DNA of 64,000 nt from the NCBI GenBank assembly GCA_947172415.1, contig OX359200.1:2544501-2608500 (forward strand), in the 5' to 3' direction. Within the stretch, counting starts at the first letter, position 1. Each line of letters begins with the position of its first letter. Of this stretch, positions 11,355 to 23,087 are shown piece by piece. The notes beneath the pieces are model-generated. The model searched no databases. It worked only from the letters and a program-made list of their open reading frames with translations, and had not been told where the DNA came from. The position numbers and the translations under genes are program-made. The DNA comes from Chondrosia reniformis (Eukaryota; Porifera; Demospongiae; Chondrillida; Chondrillidae).

Positions 11355-14270
11355 TAGTTGCATGTACTAGTTGTATGTACTAGTTATATCTACTAGATCT
11401 ATGTAATAGTTGTTAGCACTAGTTGTATGTACTAATAACTAGTTGTATCTACGAGTTATATGTACTAGCTGTATGTACCAGTTGTATGTATACACTAGTT
11501 GTGTGAAATTATATATAATATTTGTATGAACTAGTTGTCTGTAATTGCTGAATGTACTAGTTATATTTACTAGTAGTAATTACTAGTTGTATGTACTAGT
11601 TGTATGTTCTAATTGTATGTACTAGTTGTATGTACTAGTTGTATGTACTAGTTTTATGAACTAATTGTATTTACTAGTTGTTTGTACTAGTTGTATGTAA
11701 TTTTATATACTACTTGTATGAACTAGTTGTTTGTAATTGTTGTATGTAGTAGTAATATTTACTAGTTGTATGTACTAGTTGTATGTACTAGTAACTAGAT
11801 GTATGTACTAGTTATATGTACTAGTTGTATGTACTAGTTGTAGGTACTAGTAACTATCTGTATGTACAATTGTATGTACTAGTTGTAAGTACTCGTTTCT
11901 ATTTGTATGTTCTAGTTGTATGTACTAGGACTAGTTAGATTTACTATTTGGAGGTTCTAGTTGTATGTACTTAATTCTAAGTAGTAGTTTCAGGTTCAAA
12001 TTGTTTGTACAAATTGTAAATACTAGTTATGTGCTAGTTGTATATTCCTGTTGTATGTACTAGTTGAATGTTGTATGTACTCGTTGTGTGTACTAGTAAC
12101 AATCTGTATTTACTAGTTGTATGTACTAGTTGAATGTACTAGTTGTATGTACTAGTTGAATATACTAGTTGTATGTACTATTTTTATGTCCTAGATACCA
12201 GTTGTATGTACTAGTTGTAGGTACAAGTTGTATGCACTAGTTTTATGTACTAGTAACTGGTTGTATGTAATAGTTGCATGTACCAGTTGTATGTACTAGT
12301 TATATCTACTAGATCTATGTAATAGTTGTTAGCACTAGTTGTATGTACTAGTTCTATGTACTAATAACTAGTTGTATCTACGAGTTATATGTACTAGCTG
12401 TATGTACCAGTTGTATGTATACACTAGTTGTGTGAAATTATATACAATATTTGTATGAACTAGTTGTCTGTAATTGCTGTATGTACTAGTTATATTTACT
12501 AGTAGTAATTATTAGTTGTATGTACTAGTTGTACGTTCTAATTGTATGTATTAGTTGTATGTACTAGTTGTATGTACTAGTTTTATGAACTAATTGTATT
12601 TACTAGTTGTTTGTACTAGTTGTATGTAATTTTATATACTACTTGTATGAACTAGTTGTTTGTAATTGTTGTATGTACTAGTTGTATGTACTAGTAACTA
12701 GATGTATGTACTAGTTATATGTACTAGTTGTATGTACTAGTTGTATGTACTAGTTATATGTACTAGCTGCATGTACTAGTACCTAGATGTGTGTACTAGT
12801 TGTATGTACTAGTTGTATGAACTAGTTGTATGTACTTTTTGTATGTACTAGTTTTATGTACTAGATATTAGTTGTATGCACTAGTTGTGTGCACTAGTTG
12901 TAAGTACTCGTTTCTATTTGTATGTTCTAGTTGTATGTACTAGGACTAGTTATATTTACTATTTGGAGGTTCTAGTTGTATGTACTCAATTCTCAGTAGT
13001 AGTTTCAGGTTCAAATTGTTTGTACAAATTGTAAGTACTAGTTATGTGCTAGTTGTATGTTCCTGTTGTATGTACTAATTGTGCGTACTAGTTATGTACT
13101 AGTTGTAGGTACTAGTTATATGTACTACTTGTATCTACTAGTTATATGTACTAGCTGCATGTACTAGAAACTAGCTGTGTCTACTAGTTGTATATACTAG
13201 TTTTATGTACTAGATATTAGTTGTATGTACTGGTTATATATACTAGTGGTAGTTACTAGATGTATGTACTTGTTGTATGTACCAGTTTTATGTACTAGTA
13301 ACTAGTCGTATGTACTAGTTATATGTACTAGTTGTATGTATTATATGTATGTACTAGTTATATGTACCAGTTGTATGTACTAATAACTATCTGTATGTCG
13401 TAGTTGTATGTACTAGTTCTATGTTGTTATATATACTAGTTGCATGTACTAGTTGTGTGTAATATTGTATATACTAGTTATATTTACTAGTTATATGTAC
13501 TATTTGTATGTACTGGTTGTATGTACTAATTGTATGTACTAGTTGAATGTATTAGTTGTATATAGTAGTTGTAAGTACTCGTTACTAGTTGTATGTACTA
13601 GTTGTATGTACTAGTTGTATGTAGTCATATGCACTTGTTGTATGTACTAATTGTGTGTAATTGTTGAATGTACTAGTTATATTTACAAGTTGTACTTACT
13701 AGTTGTATGTACTAGTTATATGTCCTAGTTGTAAGTACTCGTTACTAGTTTTAGGTTCCTGTTGCATGCACTAGGACAAGTAATATTTACTAGTTGGAGG
13801 TTCTAGTTGTATGTACTCCATTCCAAGTAGTAGTTGCATATTCTAATTGTGTGTACTAGTTGTAATTACTAGTTATGTGCTAGTTGTACATTTCAGTTGT
13901 ATGTACTAATTGTATGTACTAGTTATGTACTAGTTGTAGGTACTAGTTGTATGTACTAGTTGTATGTACTAGTTCTATGTTCTAGTTCTAAGTGCTAGTT
14001 ATATGTACTAGTTTTATGTACTAGTTGTATGTACTAATAACTATTTCTATGTATAGGTACTAGTTGTTTATACTAGTTTTTTGTACTAATTGTATGTACT
14101 AGTTGAATGTACTAGTTGTATGTACTAGTTGTAAGTACTCGTTACTAGTTTTATGTTCTAGTTGTATGTATTAGGACAAGTTATATTTACTAGTTGGAGG
14201 TTCTAATTGTATGTACTCAATTCCAAGTAGTAGTTGCATATTCTAATTGTATGTATTAATTGTATGTACA
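11355..14270. repeat. 13-bp satellite, block 5
   Basis: About 2.9 kb of the TTGTATGTACTAG satellite. A long higher-order duplication is visible: the stretch from about 11355 to 12020 recurs with few changes from about 12255 to 13060 (shared landmarks TTGTTAGCACTAG, ATGTATACACTAG, GGAGGTTCTAGTTG). A third partial copy of the GGAGGTTCTAG landmark is near 13795 and a fourth near 14190. No gene is seen. Confidence 0.85.
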
Positions 14271-14844
14271 AACACAGCCTACCATGGATATTAAAGGTGT
14301 CGTTTACCAGATCCCCTGTTCTACTTGCCCTGAAGTGTGCAGTGGAGAAACAGGAAGAACGTTGAAAGTTAGGATAGCGGAGCTGTCAGGATTGGGGATG
14401 TGAACAATGGCTTAGCTGTTCACGCCCTAACAACTGGCCATCCAATTGAGTGGAGCCAAGCCAGAGTGGTGGAAAGGGAAGAGAACTGGTACAGAAGAAG
14501 GATTAAAGAAGCCCTGAAGATCCAACAATGTCAGGTGAGAATGAACTTAGATCAAGGAATATTACTAAGAAACCCTTTTTTATGAATACTCCCTTCATCT
14601 CTCCTTCCTCCGGATATGATGTAACCGATGACATCACTGATGAGGTAATCGAAAATGGCGGAAAAAAATGCAAATAAATGAAGACACCTTGAAGACCAAC
14701 ATCAGTCACTGAGGAAGACCCCCAGGGACGAAACGTTTGGCAGAAAGAGGAGTCAAAAAACTGCGTCTCTAGACGCTCCCAAAGTCAAAAGATGAACCGT
14801 TACAAAGATAAGTTCGACGCAGTTAGAAGAAATCCTTATTCCAT
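14271..14844 (+). pseudogene. GIY-YIG endonuclease fragment of a second Penelope-like element
   Basis: One frame reads VYQIPCSTCPEVCSGETGRT, the degenerate GIY-YIG start of Penelope-like endonucleases. A second frame from 14403 reads NNGLAVHALTTGHPIEW, VVEREENWYRRRIKEAL and MNLDQGILLRNPFL, the typical C-terminal half. The ORF is broken. About 130 bp downstream is CTGAGGA...GAAACGT (14709-14739), a hammerhead-like motif of the kind found in Penelope-like element ends. Only the 3' part of the element is present, inserted in satellite. Confidence 0.7.
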
Positions 14845-15684
14845 AATTGTATGTACTAGTTATGTACTAGTTGTTGGTACTAGTTCTATGTCCTAGTTCT
14901 AAGTGCTAGTTATATGTACTAGTTTTATGTCCTAGTTATATGTACTAGTAACAAGTTGTATGTATGGGTACTAGTTGTATGTACTAGTTTTATTTAGTTG
15001 TTATATGTACTAGTTGTATGTTCTAGTAGCATGTTCTAGTTTTATGTACTACTTATATGTACTAGCTACATGTGTATGTACTGGTTATATGTACTAGTTG
15101 TATGTACTAGTTTTATGTACTAGCTGTATGTACTAGTTATATGTACTGGTTACGTGTACTAGTTCTATGTACTAGTTGTATGTACTAGTTGTATGTACTA
15201 GTTGTATATACTAGTTCTATGTCCTAGTTCTAAGTGCTAGTTATATGTACTAGTTTTATGTCCTAGTTGTATGTACTAGTTTTATGTACTAGTTGTATGT
15301 ACTAGTTATATGTACTAGTTATGTGTACTAGTTCTATGTACTAGTTGTAGTACTAGTTGTGTGTACTAGATGTATGTACTATTTGTATGTACTAGTTGTA
15401 TGTACTAGTTGTATGTACTGGTTATATGTACCAGTTGTATGCACTAGTTGTAAGTACTATTAATTGTAGGTATATGTACTAGTTGTATGTAGGAGTTGTG
15501 TGTAATTGTTGTATGTACTAGTTTTATTTACCAGTTGTAGTTACTAGTTGTATGTTCTAGCTGTATGTACTAGTTGTATGTAGTTATATGTAGTAGTTGT
15601 ATGTACTAATTATATTTACTAGTAGTAGTTATTAGTTGTATGTACTAGTTGTATGTACTAGTTCCATGTACTAGTTGTATGAAC
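14845..15684. repeat. 13-bp satellite, block 6
   Basis: TTGTATGTACTAG units up to the boundary with fold-back copy A. Confidence 0.9.
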
Positions 15685-17297
15685 ATTGGGACAAGGGACA
15701 TTGTTCATGAAATAAATTAAAGGCCCCAGCCTTTATGCCGCTTGCGTGCAAGTTACCAAATTGTCCCGCATCCTGTTGTTTATGCGAATGCATGAAAGCA
15801 AGCAACGGTACTCCTATCTCACACTCAAGGGAAGTCAAATCTGCGGTGATTATGGGCTGAGACCCCTGCTGATAATGGCATGCAGATACAGCATCTTCAG
15901 TCTATACTAAGGTGTGAAAAGGTAATTGGAAGGCCATGCGTTTAACCTTATATGATCTGTAGAGACTACTACTCTGTATGCAGCAGTTGAGAATTTCAGT
16001 GTGGCTAAAGTCTTGTAGTGTTTAATATACCTGATTGTGATTATTTTTGGAGTCATTTGCATCCGTATTATATTATTTACCTCAGTGTGATTATCTTGGG
16101 AGTCACTTGCATCAGTGTATAAATTTGTAACTTGCACTGTGTAGTATTTGATTGTATTTAAACATGCTTAATATAACACTCCTTATTCCTACACATGGAC
16201 AATATATATATATATATATATCCTACACATGGTCAATTATATATATATATAATGGATATGTACCAACATGGATGAATGTGTACATAAATATATAATTGAA
16301 TCTATCGAATATTCACTATACTGAATGTATTATATTCTCTATTGTAATTGCACTGTATATAAAAGTATACTTTTGCTGGGGCTAGCAATATACTGAGAGA
16401 TTGACTATATGTACCGTTTGAGCTTGTACGCACGCATATTTATCCAAATCCACCACTACGTATCCAATTACACTCCTGCATACGTACGTACACACATGGA
16501 TAGGTACAAATATTAACAGAAAACAAAAGAAGAGATGACCCAACTTAAAGTACCAAAGTTTTACTACGGTCGTTTAAACAAATTTATTTTCTTTATTTTA
16601 TATCAATATATAGCAACAATTCTGGCTTAAACTTAACAGGAGCATATAGCAATACGCTTTATCTAACCTTCACTACAACTCGCTTATTCCATAGCTCCTT
16701 CTCATAGGAGAGCATCGACTTGTCATACCTGTATACGAAAGGGATGATCTTCTTTAGCAACGAGGCAGTAACGTTTACCCAACGTCACAAGATTCACTAA
16801 ATGTCTACGGAGCGACATACTAGAGGTGTTGGTGACGCAATAGAGAAACATCATAATACATCATCAGATTGCGCAATCGTAAACTTGCATTCTTCATTAT
16901 ATCTTGATTATTTTACAACTTTAATTAAGCAAAACCTTGCCAGACGTTTCCTATGCACATGTAGCATGATATATGTTGGTTTCACAGTTATCTGATAAAT
17001 TGAAAAAATTTTTAATATAACACTTGGTTTGAATATAAATTTTCCATAGGTTTTCTATAGTCCTATGGCCTTTTATATGCAGACTTTGTACTCCGTTTTC
17101 TAACAAACGGAGGCCTAAATAAGAAATCCCTTAATTTAAAACGAGTTTTATACCCTATACTTGATGATGATATATCCATTTTGTTTCTAGATCCTTTCTT
17201 GGAGCCATATGAATTATTTAATTACATTATTTATTTACTTAGATAAATTAGTTATATTAATTAGATTACCTTAGTATGTTGTAACTTGCACTGTATG
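15685..17297 (-). mobile_element. Fold-back element, copy A (diverged)
   Basis: Reverse-oriented and more diverged relative to copies B (48046-50516) and C (59200-60953). Its 17297 end starts CAGTGCAAGTTACAACATAC. The motif CAGTGCAAGTTACAAAT recurs inside near 16125. The segment 16672-16800 (minus strand) is the coding-like stretch shared with B and C, here carrying a frame break. 15685-15950 is a diverged copy of the palindrome arm of B. The middle (16195-16590) is AT-rich simple sequence not seen in B or C. Confidence 0.7.
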
Positions 17298-17305
17298 TAT
17301 ATCTC

Positions 17306-18341
17306 TCAAAAAATGGCGGACGTTTGGCTAGCTTTCGTTTTCTAGCTTAAAATTAGCTTTCTCTTCCTTAGCGTAGAACATTGAATGTACGAAATGGACT
17401 TAAAAACCACCCTTACTAATACTATATAACATAAAGCTTGCGCAAAAACTTTTTCTACAAGGTAAGGCCTTGAAATTGACGGCATAAAAACGTTTACCAG
17501 AATCGAAACCAGATATAGCAGTGGGACACCACCTTTTGGTTTAGAAGAGGCTTGCCAGCTGGAGTTTGTCTGTTTGACCGTTGTGTTTTGAACTGTGGCC
17601 TTTAATCACGTTCTTAAGGGGCTAATTAAGACGACATAAGAAAAGTGTGCAGGTGAGTGTTTTTAGGAAAATTGGGATTACTTCGGCCGGACAAGGACTT
17701 ATGGCATAGAGAGGTTCTCTATGTGAGTTGAAGAAGCTTTGGATGTGCCTTAAGTTAGCCTGCTTCCTATAATAAACTTTACGCTTTAACTAAATCGTTT
17801 ACAAGGACTTATTGCATAGAGTTTATAAACGATGTTGTCTACTTGAGTTGAAGACGAACCCTGACGTCTAGGTAGCATACTTTTTGTCTTGAAAAAGCAC
17901 TCTCCTTGCTGTAAGAAGGTAAAGGAAACCTTTCTTTCAGGTTAGGCTGTCATTTTAGAGCCCACTTTACCTTACTTTTGCCACATGTGTACTTAGATTT
18001 TAAATTAATTAAATTCGGCTGGACAAGGACTTATTGCATAGAGATGTTCTCTACGTGAGTTGAATTGAATGTGCCCTAAGTTAGCCAGCAGTCCTGTAAA
18101 AAACTTTACGCTTTACCTTAATCGTTTACAAAGACTTATTACATTGAGTTTATAAGGGATGTTGTCTACGTGAATTGAAGACGAACCCTGACGCCTAGGT
18201 AACAGACTTTCTTGTCTTGAAAAAGCACTCGCCTTGCTGTAAGAAAGTAAAGGAAACCTTTGTTTCAAGTTAGGCTGTCATTTCAGAGCCCACTTTACCT
18301 TACTTTTGCCACATGTGTACTTAAGATTTTAAATTAATTAT
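17306..18341 (+). repeat. Dispersed repeat X followed by tandem repeat Y
   Basis: X (17306-17640) starts with CAAAAAATGGCGGAC and recurs at about 50535-50860 (plus) and 6490-6690 (minus). It runs without a break into Y, two tandem units of about 330 bp (17683-18012 and 18013-18341), each starting CGGC.GGACAAGGACTTATTG. Within each unit the phrase ACAAGGACTTATTGCATAGAG occurs twice. Further Y copies are at 28149-28460 and 56150-56325. No coding capacity is seen. Confidence 0.75.
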
Positions 18342-19031
18342 AGTAATGTATCAGAATTCGGCCACATCAGAATTCGGACGCCTTGTTCTCAGCAAGTATT
18401 AAAGCTATGAGCCTCAATGGATAATAAATTGTAGCCACTTTTGAGAGAGACCAGCAGGCAGAGTAAGAGGGGGCTGCGCCTTGGCTTCATCGAACACGAG
18501 CTGTTTAAGTGGGGTGGCCGAATATAAGCAAAGTTCAGATGGTTTAATTAGAATTCGGACAAAAGCCTCTAGCGCCTTCGGTTTTGGACTGACATACTTG
18601 AATACTTCACCACTGGTAGCTCTAGCCTTCATTTTAGATGTTGCCAGATTTCATCATGAAATGTTTAACTTTCCGAAAATGTGAGCTCGATAACCAAACC
18701 TAACAACATATAATCAGAATTTGGACTACAGCTTTTTATACGTAGTTTCAACAGAACAACAGAATACTTCACAGCTGGTAGCTCTATGCTTCCTCTACAA
18801 ATTTCTTAACTTTCAAAGCATAACGTTTAAGACCAAGGAAATGCGACGTTAAAAATCAAGTCATATGCGAATAAATCAAGAGTTGTACGACAAGTCACGT
18901 GCGTGCTTTGATTCTGGTGGGATTATAGTTCTGCTTTGGGTCCAGGATCCTCAATTTGCAGAGTAACAGGATGCGATAAGTACAACTGGTAAAAGAGTCT
19001 GGGAGCAATTCAAGGTAATTACTATAGCTTC
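18342..19031. repeat. Left long terminal inverted repeat
   Basis: About 690 bp that matches, reversed, 27903-28148 and then 24927-25260. Shared landmarks are CAGAATTCGGCCACATCAG, GCCTCTAGCGCCTTC, AACCAAACCTAACAACATA, AGGATCCTCAATTTGCAG and GAGCAATTCAAGGTAAT. Short internal direct repeats (AATACTTCAC..CTGGTAGCTCTA at 18603 and 18769) lie in the arm. About 100 bp present here (18590-18690) has no counterpart in the right arm. Confidence 0.8.
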
Positions 19032-19757
19032 AGATCATGCAGTCACGGATTGTGTTAGCTATGCCTTGTTTTCTCCTTCTTGGGAGTGTGAGTGATTTGT
19101 GATCGTAGCTACAACATCAAGGCTTCTATATAAGCAATTTTAGCATTTGCATTACAAGAGGTAGACATATATAAAATAACATACAGTACTCAAATCAATT
19201 GGTTTGCAAGAAAAGAAAAAATAGGTACATGCAGATAATAAGCCAGTGTGATGCTAGGTAAGTACATGCAGATAAAAAGCCAGTGTGATGCTATTCAGAT
19301 TGGGAAAAAATATAAAATTAAAGTAGGCTAAGCACAAAAAAGAGTAGATCCAGATCATATTGTAACCAAGTGGGTAGCAAATGGGAGAGTCGAAATATAT
19401 AGCTGCTGTAAGAGATAGGTGGGAATAACATCCCCACAAAGGAGGCATTGTACATATGGCCTTTGCCTTCTCTCTTTGTGGTCCTAGAAGTCCTTGGCCA
19501 AGTCCATAACTTCTGAGTCCATGAAGAGACATGCAGAGTTTTGTGGATGATTTTTGAAGAAAATGTTCAATTCTGTAAGTTTGAATAGGGCTGGTGGTGG
19601 TCATGATGACGACTGCCAGGTGCATGGTTCGCATGCATGGCAGAAGTTGTAAATAGAATTGCTTGTTCGCAGTGAAGCATATTGAAATATAATGAATACA
19701 CACATAATGGACAGTATGTTCAAACATACCGACTACATGCAGCTTTTCTCGGCTGAC

Positions 19758-20290
19758 CTGTACAGTGAAAACCAACTTCTCCACCTTCCCAATGGCTTTC
19801 TTACAAGCCTCTGTCAGCTGCTCCTGGCACAAGGAGTAGTTGGCTGATGATCTGACCATGTTGGTCACTTTGAACAGACCCTTTGTGGCATCGGCTGTCT
19901 CCTTTGCAGTTGCATAAATTCTGTCCTTAATGGCCTAGTCCTATGACATATATGGAAGCAATCTCCTATATGAATGAGTTATGAGGGCTGAGGGGGAGCT
20001 GGCCACAGCGCCGTTGCTTGTGCAATCTGCTCTGCAGCAGCATGGACTTCCTATCCACACAATGTCAGTAAGACACATATTAAAGCACATCCATCAAGAC
20101 ACACTGAGCTGAGCCCTATAAAATGGCTGCTGCATGCAGAATGTTTCGACTGACCTGTACAGTGAGAACCGACTTCTCCACCTACCCATGCAATGGCTTT
20201 AGTGCAAGCCTCTATCAGCTGCTCCTGGCACAAGGAGTATTCGGCTGATTATCCGACCTTGTTGGCCACTGTGAGATAGAAGCAAACTTC
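19758..20290 (-). pseudogene. Captured helical-bundle exons, talin-like, duplicated
   Basis: On the minus strand, 19925-19758 reads ATAKETADATKGLFKVTNMV, then YSLCQEQLTEACKKAIG and VEKLVFTVQ, ending at a GT (CAG|GTCAGC). About 20045-19975 reads EVHAAAEQIAQATAL. 20280-20150 is a diverged second copy of the first exon (AEYSLCQEQLIEACTKAIA), ending at the same junction, with a stop near its start. The pattern of Ala-rich amphipathic helices resembles talin/vinculin rod bundles. This is likely a host gene fragment carried by the transposon. The identity is by eye only. Confidence 0.4.
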
Positions 20291-20678
20291 TCTGCATGCA
20301 TCACATCTTTGTCCTTATAGCTAAGTGAGCAGTGGACCTAATGCCAAAAGAGCTCACTGTTACCTCACTGTGTGATGTCCTTCACTCAGGCCTGCCTATA
20401 CATGCCTGTACCTTGCTCTTGCTAACATTGCATCCTTCAGTACTGCTTTCATAGTGGGGGCTGCACTATATTAAAGGGTCACTGGAGAAGTAACTGGTGC
20501 CTTAAACAGTACAGTATCTGTTGTTGTCAAAGCATGAAGCAGGTTTGCCCATGCTATATAAAGTATAATTACTTCAGACAGCTAATTTATAGACTTAAAA
20601 TGTGTAGGGGTAATGTAAAGGCTAAAAATAAATTATGTAGTTACATTTCTTGATAGTTAGAAGAATTAACCTTCTGCC

Positions 20679-22436
20679 TCAAGCGTTTTTAGCCATAAAC
20701 TTAGGCAAAAACGCTTGGGGCTTGCTCTGTGGCACTTGAGGGAGACTTCCTCCTATGCAGTCATTGCAAAACCATTGCAGTTGCTGAAGCTGCTTATCTG
20801 TCAGGTCGTTAAGGCCTACACATGATTGATGATACCATCGTGCACACCCATCACATTCAATCATGTCGTCATAGCCTTCAGGCATAGTGCAGTAGCAGTA
20901 AAACTGCAATTCCTTTGAAATGCTTTGAACTGGTCTAAGTCTCTAATTTACTCTGTGTACTTGTGGAAATCTTGCCAGTATTCCCTGCTCAAAACAATCT
21001 ACTAAGTGACTGCTCATCTTGGGTTGATCATAAGTCACTAATGCTGGATCTTTCCCGAAACACACTTCAGTCGCATATGCAACAGCAAACAGGCCACAGT
21101 CGTGTGTACCTTGCTGTTGCTGGACAGCCAGCTTCCTAATTGTTAGGCTATTCTCTTTTGCGCATGCAGGGCCATAAATTTGAGCAATTTGCAATTCTAC
21201 AGACCTCTCTAATGTGTCCTCTGTCCATAGGCTGTCCATTAGTAGTACTGTGGTGTTCTTTATCACTGCTGTGGATACCCAGTGCTTAGAATTTCCTTTA
21301 AAGATATTGGTGGAAACAAGGATAAGAATACTGTACTCACAACCAATGAACAAACAGTTATACTCTTAACCGATTAACCACCGCTTCCGGCAGGGGCACG
21401 TGACCGGTAACTGCTGTAAGCTTTTGCGGGAAATATACACGTGGAAGAAATGTTTAACCCTGTGCCTTTAACCGGTTGTAGTCTCGAAGTGAGACAATTT
21501 TTGTATAGACAAATTTCATTTTTCGAAGAGATAAAAGAAAAAAGAAATCGACAATCATTGCAAACGGTAAGCGCTCATAATTCTTTCATGATAAGAAAAG
21601 TAAGTATTGATGGACTTTAATAATATTCTTCTCCCGAAGTGAAAGGTCAGCATACGCTTTACTGTACCTGACCTTGTCATTTTTGCCACTGCACTAATAA
21701 TAGTAGACATGAATGGGCATATGTTTAAGTCCATCGCTGAGGTAATTTCGAAGAAAGACAGCCTAGAATAATAAATGGTTGCTATATATGAAAAGGTGCC
21801 CTAATGGTGAATTTAAATCATCGGAAAACCTCTCGCTTTAGTAAGCGCACTTTTCCTACATATAACAGCCCACTTGTCTATACATTATAACAAGCCTATT
21901 TATATTTACTTGTAGTTGTAATTATTTCTGTCTATATATCAAAGCGAAACAATGATTAGGAAGCTTACCAAAGCGTCAAAAGCATCTATAATTCAATGAG
22001 ACAGCAGTTAGAAATTTCTCCAAAGACGAAGCAGTCGCTACAAATCTGAATTTAGCAGCTGACTATTTGTTTACTTTCATTTATAACTCGCGCATATCAG
22101 AAATTACATTGGTAATTGATGTCAGCATATCTCTGTATTTTCTGTCGCATACAGGCGACAGAGGCGGTTAATGGGTTAAACTACTCAAGACACTATCCCT
22201 TTAAAATGTGATTATAGTTCAATTATCCTGCTTTAACTTGGAAAAGGCACATTCAAGTTACTTACCAATGTGTAGTATCTGCACAGCAACATCACCCTTC
22301 TTTAGGGGCACAGCACTAAAGGATAGCAATTCACCAAGTGTGGTGTCTTGAAACCCATACCACTGAGGAAACTGTTTCTGCAAAATGATCTGAGCGGCAT
22401 TCATTATTGTCTTCTCACCACCATCTTTGTTTGGCA
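20679..22436 (-). pseudogene. Ulp1-type protease with C-terminal PHD finger
   Basis: Ulp1 (C48) proteases remove SUMO-like modifiers; a PHD finger reads histone tails. A minus-strand exon at about 22436-22266 reads AAQIILQKQFPQWYGFQ...GDVAVQILHIG and ends in a consensus donor (G|GTAAGT). After an intron, 21353-20943 carries KHWVSTAVI (catalytic His), VLLMDSLW (Asp) and QQQGTHDCGLFAVAYA (Gln and catalytic Cys). In the same frame, after one in-frame TAG (20943-20945), comes a PHD finger: FYCYC...MIECDGCARWYHQSCVG...WFCNDC, with all Cys/His ligands. Apart from that stop the fusion is open to 20679. It is probably a second product of the transposon. The N-terminal exons are not resolved. Confidence 0.7.
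21366..22179. mobile_element. piggyBac-type MITE with TTAA duplication
   Basis: Flanked by TTAA at 21366-21369 and 22176-22179. The left end reads CCGATTAACCACCGCTTCCG and the right end, reverse-complemented, CCCATTAACCGCCTCTGTCG. A TTAA target and CC-starting inverted repeats are the piggyBac pattern. It fills the intron between the two Ulp1 exons and contains no transposase. Confidence 0.75.
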
Positions 22437-23087
22437 GTTATTGGTGTACAACAGTCATCATCAACTATGATGACTATGTAGGATATATATACAAAAAGGA
22501 AAAGGAAAGCGTAAATAAATAGCTAGTTTCTGAGATAACTCAATAGAAAATCAGCTCCAGTTATATAGTTCAGAACTTGAGACACTGTACATAAATCTGT
22601 AAGGAAACCCTGACATGCTCATATTAACTTTCTATAAAAGCTTTCTTCCTCGTGCACGCTCTTTGCTACCCAAATCTTTTTTAGCTCTCTGGTCACCTGA
22701 ATGAAATTGAATTTAAGAGGTAACTTGCACAATAATAATTATTAATGACTTGCTTGATCACACATGCATGGGTCTCTTCTCTTTTATCTCTGCTTCTCTC
22801 TGGTTCACACTACCACATGTACTTTCTTCTGACACTTCTGCACAGTGTACAGACACATATTCATCACAGCAGAATGTACAACTCCTAAACTAATTGTTCC
22901 ATGTATATGTTATGCCATTAGCAAGGCAATAGCATAATTTTAATTGACAACTCTCACAAGATAAAGAGGTTACCGCATGATCACTGGCATGGACGCATAA
23001 TGCACTCACTTTTCAATCTTGCCAATTCCTTTTCTCTTGCCTTCTTTGCTCTCAGCTTCTGTTTCTCTTCCTGCTTCTTTCCCTCAT

